From Burkholderiaceae bacterium (lineage in GTDB: Bacteria > Pseudomonadota > Gammaproteobacteria > Burkholderiales > Burkholderiaceae_F): 13,087 nt of DNA. The stretch is taken from NCBI GenBank assembly GCA_013813185.1, contig JACCSD010000068.1, positions 1 to 13,087 on the forward strand, given 5' to 3'. Numbering within the stretch: the first letter of the stretch is position 1; the number at the start of each line of letters is the position of its first letter. Shown one piece after another: positions 6,041 through 11,245 of this stretch. A program made the position numbers and the translations under genes. The notes beneath the pieces are model-generated. The model saw only the letters and a program-made list of their open reading frames with translations. It did no database searches and had not been told where the DNA came from.

Positions 6041-7186
6041 TCACTTAAGCCCGAGCCGCTCGCGCAACGGTATGCCGACGAACGAACCGGCAAACGCCGC
6101 CGCAAACCACACCCAGCCGTGCACGCTGCCGGTCGAGATGCCCGCAAAATAAGCGCCGACATTGCAGCCGAACGCGAGCCGCGCCGAGTAGCCGAGCACC
6201 AGGCCTGTGACGATGGCAGCCAGCCATTGTTTGCCGCTCGCCTGCGTGACCGGGCGCGCGCTGCCGCGAAAGTTGGCAGCGATCAGCGCACCGATCAGCA
6301 ATCCGATGTTGGTCACCGACGTCACGTCGGTCAGCAATGACGATTCGATGTGCAGCTGTTGCACTTCGCGGCCCCAGTACGCGTTGGCCGCCAGGTCGGC
6401 ACCGAACCAGGTCGCGATCTTCGCGCCCCAGAGCCCGAGTCCATAAACGATGCCCCACGGCTGCCCGGCGATGATCAGATTGAGCACCGCGAACACCGCG
6501 AGCAGCACAGCGGCGATATAGATTCCGCGACCCTGCCAGCGCGTGTCGGTGCGCTTGCGTTTGCGCCATAGCCATGCGCCGAGTGCGCCCAACACCGCGA
6601 GTTGTGCCACCAGCGCGACGCCGGCGCCGAGATGTTCGGGCAGCGAGACCGGCGGCAGGCTGCCGAGTGCCAGCCAGCGATCGAGATGGGCGGCGCCGAG
6701 GAAGCTGCCGGCGATGAACCCGGGCAGCACGGCCAGAGAAAATCCGTTGCCGAGTCCTGCCTTGTACAGCGTGCCCGATCCGCAGCCGTCGGCAACCTGC
6801 ATCGCGGCACCGAACACAAACGCGCCCAGCACCAGGCTGACCGACAACGGCGCGATCGCGCCGGTCAATTCGTCATTGGCCGCAATCAGCGGGATCGACA
6901 CCAGCATCGCCAGAGCGATGGCCAGAAACTGCGCCAGAAAACCGGTCGGATCGCGCTCGCGAATCCAGACGCGCCAGCCGGTGGTGAACCCAAACGACAC
7001 GGCCGCCAGGATGGCGCCGAAGCCGATGCCGACGACAAACAGCAAACCCTGACGCAGCCCGACCGTCCACGTGATCGCGAGCCACGCGACGAGGGCGCCG
7101 AGAATCAACGGCAGACTCGCTACGCGCGAGCTAGAAGGCGCCTGATCGCGAAGCGATGAAGTGCCGTCTCCGGGAATGGCAACCAT
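6041..7186 (-). CDS. YeeE/YedE-family sulfur (thiosulfate) transporter, TsuA-like
   Basis: The 381-residue product is a polytopic inner-membrane protein with roughly nine or more hydrophobic segments and two related halves. Each half carries the signature cysteine: C135 in ADGCGSGTLYKAG and C341 in AFGCNVGAYFAG. In the characterised TsuA (YeeE) such cysteines relay thiosulfate through the membrane by transient interactions. Length fits the fused two-domain members (about 350-400). Residues 1-25 are a polar cytoplasmic start, and 208-220 a basic loop (RKRKRTDTRW) between halves. It follows the rhodanese gene by 27 bp and precedes the 63-residue gene by 10 bp, all on the minus strand. Thiosulfate is the likely substrate, but sulfide or other sulfur species and selenium-related members exist. 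No clear ribosome binding site is present; an overlapping four-codon ORF precedes it. Confidence 0.88.
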   Translation of the reverse strand: MVAIPGDGTSSLRDQAPSSSRVASLPLILGALVAWLAITWTVGLRQGLLFVVGIGFGAILAAVSFGFTTGWRVWIRERDPTGFLAQFLAIALAMLVSIPLIAANDELTGAIAPLSVSLVLGAFVFGAAMQVADGCGSGTLYKAGLGNGFSLAVLPGFIAGSFLGAAHLDRWLALGSLPPVSLPEHLGAGVALVAQLAVLGALGAWLWRKRKRTDTRWQGRGIYIAAVLLAVFAVLNLIIAGQPWGIVYGLGLWGAKIATWFGADLAANAYWGREVQQLHIESSLLTDVTSVTNIGLLIGALIAANFRGSARPVTQASGKQWLAAIVTGLVLGYSARLAFGCNVGAYFAGISTGSVHGWVWFAAAFAGSFVGIPLRERLGLK

Positions 7187-7202
7187 TACGCGCAGTCCAT
7201 CA

Positions 7203-7225
7203 GGGGCACTTCGTCACGGTGCCCC
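7203..7225 (-). terminator. Intra-operon hairpin at the rhodanese stop codon
   Basis: GGGGCAC (7203-7209) and GTGCCCC (7219-7225) form a perfect 7-bp stem with a 9-nt loop that contains the rhodanese TGA (7214-7216). There is no T-tract, and the next gene of the same unit begins 16 nt downstream. An mRNA-stability, partial-termination or differential-expression element is more likely than full termination. Confidence 0.45.
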
Positions 7226-8182
7226 GCTGGCGACTTTCAACTGCAGCCAGAATTGCTGCAGCCGGTTCGGAACGTTGTCCATCGCCAGCCCCGCATTCGA
7301 CCAGTCGACCACGGACTCGGGATACAGCGTGACGTTGTCCTGGCCGAGCAGCTCCGACAACACGAACCAGTTGGTCGCCGCCCAGTGCCCGGTGTTGCAA
7401 AACGAAATCGTCGGCCGGTCAGTCACCACGCCGGCCTGTTTTGCGATGCGCTTGATGTCGTCGCCCGGCAGCAACTGACCGTCCTTCGTGAACCAGACGT
7501 CGTGACTGACGTTCTTCGCACCGACGATGGTCCCGGGCGCCCTGGCGGCTACGTGCCGCTCCTCACCCGCAAAGTACGCCGCGGGCCGCGCGTCGAGCAG
7601 CCGCGCCGAGCGATTGCCGACCGCTTGCGCGACTTCGTCGCGCGTTGCAATCAAACGCGGGTCCAGCGTGATCTGAAAACTCGAAGGCGCGCGCGCCGAA
7701 GTTTCGGTCGACACCGGCAAACCTGCGGCGCGCCACGCTGTCATACCGCCGTTCAACACCGACAACGTCGCCACTCCGGCGGTTTTCAATGTCCAGTAAA
7801 CACGAGCGGCCGAACCGAAGTCGGTCGAACTTTTGCCTTCGTACACCACGACGACCGGCGTCGTCCGGTCGATCCCGAGTCGTTGGATCAGCGCCGTCAG
7901 CGAATCGAGAGCCGGCAGCCGGCCGGGGCTTTCCGCGGGGCCGCGCCACTTTGAGTACGGCGCGTGCTGCGCCCCGGCGACATGACCGAGGTCGAAAGCG
8001 GGTTTTCCGCCGATCTCGTTTTCCTGGCCTTCGCGGATATCGACGATGCGTAGCTTCGAATCCCCCAGCCTTGCTGCCAGTTCAGCGGGCGCCACAAGCG
8101 GCTGCGCCCCGGCTGCGGTCAGGAAGCCGAGCGACGCGAATAATGAAAACAAGAAGCGGATCACGGAACGAAACACTCCCAT
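7214..8182 (-). CDS. Periplasmic tandem-rhodanese sulfurtransferase
   Basis: The product is about 322 residues, with an export signal (hydrophobic stretch about 8-24 ending TAAGAQ) and two rhodanese domains, about 30-155 and 170-300. The active-site cysteine is C262 in SFCNTGHWA, the persulfide-forming loop of the second domain. The first domain has VVVVYEGKSS at the matching place and no cysteine, as is usual for the inactive half of two-domain rhodaneses. The expected reaction is transfer of sulfane sulfur from thiosulfate (or 3-mercaptopyruvate) to a thiophilic acceptor. It heads the unit with the YeeE-family transporter and a small protein, which suggests it processes or delivers sulfur at the outer face. 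The start is uncertain: ATG 8182 has no good ribosome binding site, TTG 8185 is adjacent, and a GTG six codons in (8164) has GGGAG upstream. Confidence 0.88.
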   Translation of the reverse strand: MGVFRSVIRFLFSLFASLGFLTAAGAQPLVAPAELAARLGDSKLRIVDIREGQENEIGGKPAFDLGHVAGAQHAPYSKWRGPAESPGRLPALDSLTALIQRLGIDRTTPVVVVYEGKSSTDFGSAARVYWTLKTAGVATLSVLNGGMTAWRAAGLPVSTETSARAPSSFQITLDPRLIATRDEVAQAVGNRSARLLDARPAAYFAGEERHVAARAPGTIVGAKNVSHDVWFTKDGQLLPGDDIKRIAKQAGVVTDRPTISFCNTGHWAATNWFVLSELLGQDNVTLYPESVVDWSNAGLAMDNVPNRLQQFWLQLKVASGAP

Positions 8183-8272
8183 CAAAGGGCCGGCGATGAT
8201 GCCTCAACGGCGGCGGCGCCGTGCTCGTGATCGGGCATGTGCTTATTCCGCATCGGGGCAAAGGAGCGCCCT
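8183..8272. promoter_or_regulatory. Divergent spacer, rhodanese unit / M23 peptidase
   Basis: These 90 bp must carry promoters for both divergent units. I see a GC-rich run (8207-8222) that can form a short 5-bp hairpin, and AAGGAG at 8261-8266, the ribosome binding site for the peptidase gene. No convincing -10/-35 pair is visible on either strand. Confidence 0.35.
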
Positions 8273-8857
8273 ATGAGCGCCGCGCTGCGCTGGCTCGGCG
8301 TCGTTGCGGTCGTGGCGCTCCTGGCCTACGTGACCTGGCCCTGGCTGAAAAACGCGATCTATCTGGGTGAGTTGCTCGCCGAAGAGCCGGCGCGCACCTT
8401 GCCGGTACCGGTGAAGGGAGTCGCCATGCGTGCTGTACGCGACACCTTCGGCGCCCCGCGGCCGGGAGATCGCACGCATCAGGGCATCGACATCTTCGCG
8501 CCGCGCGGAACGCCGGTGGTTTCGACCACCCGCGGCCTGGTGGCGCGCATCGGCGAGAACAGCTTGGGCGGAACCGTTGTCTGGGTGCTGGGGCCGGGAG
8601 GCGACCGGCACTACTACGCCCACCTGCACAGCGTTGCGGACATCCAGACCGGACAACGAGTCCTGCCGGGCGACGTGCTCGGCACCGTTGGCACGACCGG
8701 CAACGCGCGCGGTACCCCACCGCATCTGCACTATGGGATTTATCGTCGCGGCAACGGCGCGATCAATCCCTTTCCGTTGCTGATGACTAAGCCGCCCGCA
8801 CTCCCGGAGCGGCTGCCGCGCCAGAACGCATCTGCCGCGGACCGGAGCGCCGAATGA
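8273..8857 (+). CDS. Membrane-anchored M23 (LytM-type) peptidase
   Basis: The 194-residue product has an N-terminal membrane helix (about 5-22), a short linker and a LytM/M23 beta-domain (about 55-168). Zinc ligands are H69 and D73 in HQGIDIFAP and H153 in HLHYG. The catalytic histidines are H117 in YYAHLHS and H151 in HLHYG. All key residues are present, so an active peptidoglycan endopeptidase is expected, unlike degenerate EnvC/NlpD-type regulators. The site of action is the periplasm, on peptide cross-links or stems. The start is certain: AAGGAG lies 6 nt before the ATG, and an upstream in-frame ATG at 8237 has no such site. Its stop overlaps the methyltransferase start (ATGA), so the two are translationally coupled. 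Confidence 0.9.
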   Translation: MSAALRWLGVVAVVALLAYVTWPWLKNAIYLGELLAEEPARTLPVPVKGVAMRAVRDTFGAPRPGDRTHQGIDIFAPRGTPVVSTTRGLVARIGENSLGGTVVWVLGPGGDRHYYAHLHSVADIQTGQRVLPGDVLGTVGTTGNARGTPPHLHYGIYRRGNGAINPFPLLMTKPPALPERLPRQNASAADRSAE

Positions 8858-9588
8858 TGGCGTCGCGCCGGTCATGGCTGCGCGCCGCTCTTGCAATGGT
8901 TGCTGTCTTCGGCAGCCGCGCCATCGCGCAGGATCGCCACGCAGCGGCGCGCGACAACCTGCTGCGCGAAATCGAAAACGACATGCGCGAGACGGCGCGC
9001 GAGACCGGCCACCCGGCGCTCGGGCCCGCGGTGCGACGCGCGCTCGCGACGGTTCCGCGCGAGCGCTTCGTGCCGACGCATCTGGCAGCGTCCGCGTACG
9101 AAAACCGTCCACTGCCAATCGGTGAGGGGCAAACAATTTCGCAGCCGTTCATCGTCGCGTTGATGACCGAATTGCTGCAGCCGAAGCCCGACCATGTGGT
9201 GCTCGAAGTCGGCACCGGGTCGGGTTACCAGGCCGCCGTGCTCGCGGAATGCGTGGCGAAGGTGTACTCGATCGAGATCGTGGCGCCGCTGGCACGCCGC
9301 GCGCGCGAGTCACTCGACGCGGCTGGCCATCGCAACGTTGAAACACGGATCGGCGACGGCTATCTGGGCTGGCCGGAAGCAGCGCCGTTCGATGGAATCA
9401 TCGTCACTGCAGCGCCGGATCACGTCCCGCCGCGCCTGATTGAGCAACTGAAGCCTGGCGGCCGACTGGTGATCCCGGTCGGGCCGCACCGCGCCACACA
9501 AGAATTGTTGGTGATCGAAGCGGGCCGCGACGGCCGTGCGACTACGCGCCGCACGATCGCCGTGCGCTTTGTTCCGCTGACGCGCTAG
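8854..9588 (+). CDS. pcm: Protein-L-isoaspartate O-methyltransferase with signal peptide
   Basis: The 244-residue product has the full PIMT core: YENRPLPIGEGQTISQPFI (82-100), SAM-binding motif I VLEVGTGSGYQAAVL (116-130), the acidic end of strand 2 in YSIEIV, APFDGIIVTAAP (177-188) and the end RFVPLTR. It methylates L-isoaspartyl residues in damaged proteins to begin their repair. Unusually, residues 1-26 look like a Sec signal peptide (basic SRR, hydrophobic LRAALAMVAVFG, cut after AIA), so the enzyme may be exported. The length exceeds E. coli Pcm (208) mostly by this N-terminus. The ATG overlaps the peptidase stop, and GGAGCG precedes it. A downstream ATG (M44) would remove the signal and yield a normal cytosolic enzyme. 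Confidence 0.9.
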   Translation: MMASRRSWLRAALAMVAVFGSRAIAQDRHAAARDNLLREIENDMRETARETGHPALGPAVRRALATVPRERFVPTHLAASAYENRPLPIGEGQTISQPFIVALMTELLQPKPDHVVLEVGTGSGYQAAVLAECVAKVYSIEIVAPLARRARESLDAAGHRNVETRIGDGYLGWPEAAPFDGIIVTAAPDHVPPRLIEQLKPGGRLVIPVGPHRATQELLVIEAGRDGRATTRRTIAVRFVPLTR

Positions 9589-9596
9589 CGTCAGCG
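9575..9596. terminator. Perfect 9-bp hairpin containing both convergent stop codons
   Basis: CGCTGACGC (9575-9583) pairs exactly with GCGTCAGCG (9588-9596) around a GCTA loop. The pcm TAG (9586-9588) overlaps loop and arm, and the opposing TGA (9591-9593, minus strand) lies inside the arm. Neither strand has a T-tract after the stem. It is probably a shared 3'-end structure. Confidence 0.65.
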
Positions 9597-10055
9597 CAGC
9601 GCGGTGTTGCCGCGCTTGATGCGATCGTCGAGCTCTGCGATGGTCGCCGCCAGAGAGTTTCCCTGCTGATCGAGCGCAGCCCGCAGCGCATGCTCTAACT
9701 GATCGGCGCGCGTCATCAGCGCAGTCTGCACATCGGCCTCGCGTTGCTCCGCCCGCGCCAACTCATTCGCCAGATAGGTTCTCAGTTCGGTAAAGCGCGA
9801 CGCTTCGGCCTGATCGGCCAGCTTGCGCTGCGCTTCAAGGTCTCGCCCGTAGCGCCGGTTTTCTCCCAGAGCGATGCTCTGCTCGACCAGCATCAGCACC
9901 ACGACGATGCCGAACAGCACCAGCATCAGCGTTCCAAGCGGGGCGGCGATCGTGGTCACGCCGAGCCATAGCGGAACCGGCGCGTTCAACGTCGGCCAGT
10001 TCATGAAGCCGAAAAATGCGATCACCGCCAGAAAAATCCACAGAACAATTCTCAT
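9591..10055 (-). CDS. LapA-like two-helix membrane protein with coiled-coil tail
   Basis: The 154-residue product has two membrane helices, about 3-19 (VLWIFLAVIAFFGFMNW) and 34-57 (TTIAAPLGTLMLVLFGIVVV), joined by a short loop with NWPTLNAPVPLW. A long charged helix follows, about 65-147, rich in Ala, Glu, Gln and Arg with heptad-like spacing. This layout matches LapA/DUF1049-type inner-membrane proteins. In E. coli, LapA works with LapB in lipopolysaccharide assembly control. No LapB is in the window, and the coiled coil is longer than in E. coli LapA, so the role is only suggested. The ATG at 10055 has GGGAGG at 5 nt spacing; the frame stays open to 10205 but without support. It converges on pcm with only 2 bp between the stops. 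Confidence 0.75.
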   Translation of the reverse strand: MRIVLWIFLAVIAFFGFMNWPTLNAPVPLWLGVTTIAAPLGTLMLVLFGIVVVLMLVEQSIALGENRRYGRDLEAQRKLADQAEASRFTELRTYLANELARAEQREADVQTALMTRADQLEHALRAALDQQGNSLAATIAELDDRIKRGNTALR

Positions 10056-10150
10056 CGCAGCCTCCCAGTCAGACCCGGTAGCGTAGTCGGTTCGGGCAAG
10101 GCCTTCTCGCAGCACGGTGCCTCGACTCCAAGCGGCCGACGAAATGCGGG

Positions 10151-10172
10151 CTTCGAGCTTCGATGGTTCGAT
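10151..10172. promoter_or_regulatory. Three phased TTCGA repeats in the divergent spacer
   Basis: The 148-bp spacer between the LapA-like and aldo-keto reductase starts (10056-10203) contains CTTCGAG, CTTCGAT and GTTCGAT at 10151, 10158 and 10166. This is a TTCGA core repeated at 7- and 8-bp steps, 32 bp before the reductase ATG. It could be a regulator-binding array; chance is possible. No clear -10/-35 was found in the spacer. Confidence 0.3.
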
Positions 10173-10203
10173 AGACTGCAGTTCCGTCCGCTCACCTGCC
10201 GCC

Positions 10204-11193
10204 ATGAACTATCGCCGCCTCGGCCGATCCGGTTTGAAAGTCTCCGAGCTCTCGTTCGGCTCGTGGGTCACGTACGGCAATCAGGTCGATACGCGCGCCG
10301 CGCGCGAGTTGATGGCCGCCGCGTATGACGCCGGCGTCAATTTCTTCGACAACGCCGAGATTTACGCGCGTGGTCAGAGCGAGGAAATCATGGGCGCCGT
10401 GTTGAAGGAACTGGCGTGGCCGCGCCTCAAGTACGTCGTTTCGACCAAGTTCTATTGGGGCATGGCGACCGGCAAGGGCGAATTTCCGAACGAGCGCAAC
10501 ACGCTCAACCGAAAGTATTTGCGGCAGGCCATCGACGGCTCGCTCAAGCGGCTGCAGCTCGACTATGTGGACTTGGTGTTCTGCCACCGCGCCGACCCCG
10601 CCACTCCGATTGAGGAGACTGTATGGGCGATGCACGACATGGTCGAACGCGGCCAGGCGCTGTACTGGGGCACCAGCGAGTGGACCGCCGCCGAGATTCG
10701 TGCCGCGTGGGACATCGCCGATCGGCGCAATTTGCACAAGCCGGCGATGGAGCAGCCGCAGTACAACCTGTTGCATCGCAAGCGTGTCGAGCAGGAATAC
10801 AAGCCGCTGTACGACGACCTCGGACTCGGACTCACGACATGGAGCCCGCTCGCGTCGGGCCTGCTGTCCGGAAAGTACCGGAAGGGCGTGCCGCCCGGCT
10901 CGCGCGGCGCGCTTGAAAGCTATGCGTTTCTGCGCGAAGGCCTGACCGATCCGGCGAAGAACGAGGCGGTAGCAAAGCTCGAGGCGGTCGCCAGCGAGTT
11001 GTCGTGCACGCTGGCGCAGCTATCGCTCGCCTGGTGCCTGGCCAATCGCAACGTCAGCACGGTGATTACCGGCGCGACGCGCGTCGAGCAGGTTCGGGAA
11101 AACATGAAAGCGCTCGAAGTATTGCCGAAACTGACACCGGACGTTCTGAAGCGGGTAGACAGAATTCTCGGAACAAACGTTGACCGGCAGTAG
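10204..11193 (+). CDS. Aldo-keto reductase of the Kv-beta-like (AKR6/AKR14) type
   Basis: The 329-residue product is a TIM-barrel NADPH-dependent oxidoreductase. The catalytic tetrad is complete: D49 and Y54 in FFDNAEIYARG, K82 in STKFYWG, and H128 in VFCHRADP. Along its length it resembles potassium-channel beta subunits (openings like MNYRRLGRSGLKVSELSFGSW, MYWGTSEW-like ALYWGTSEW, TWSPLASGLLSGKY, TVITGATRVEQVRENMKALEVLP). Animal Kv-beta has Asn where this protein keeps His. Bacterial relatives such as YghZ reduce methylglyoxal and other aldehydes. The start at 10204 fits the family N-terminus; the frame is open upstream to 10117 but that part is unlike the family. It has no clear Shine-Dalgarno. 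The PASTA gene follows after 52 bp. Confidence 0.92.
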   Translation: MNYRRLGRSGLKVSELSFGSWVTYGNQVDTRAARELMAAAYDAGVNFFDNAEIYARGQSEEIMGAVLKELAWPRLKYVVSTKFYWGMATGKGEFPNERNTLNRKYLRQAIDGSLKRLQLDYVDLVFCHRADPATPIEETVWAMHDMVERGQALYWGTSEWTAAEIRAAWDIADRRNLHKPAMEQPQYNLLHRKRVEQEYKPLYDDLGLGLTTWSPLASGLLSGKYRKGVPPGSRGALESYAFLREGLTDPAKNEAVAKLEAVASELSCTLAQLSLAWCLANRNVSTVITGATRVEQVRENMKALEVLPKLTPDVLKRVDRILGTNVDRQ

Positions 11194-11218
11194 CGCGCCT
11201 GGGGGCCCGCTAATTGCC
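11186..11218 (+). terminator. Imperfect stem-loop over the aldo-keto reductase stop
   Basis: GGCA (11186-11189) plus TAGCG (11191-11195) can pair with CGCTA (11208-11212) plus TGCC (11215-11218), with a small internal loop and a 12-nt GC-rich loop. The TAG stop is inside the left arm. Only two T residues follow. This is weak evidence. Confidence 0.3.
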
Positions 11219-11245
11219 TTCGAGTAAAGGGTGGATCCACAAACA

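Noticed and set aside
10117..10203. N-terminal extension of the aldo-keto reductase frame
   Set aside because: The extra 29 residues do not resemble the family, whose N-terminus begins at MNYRRLG; the extension would also use the divergent promoter spacer.
10056..10205. N-terminal extension of the LapA-like frame
   Set aside because: GGGAGG at 5 nt from the ATG at 10055 and the membrane helix starting directly there fix the start.
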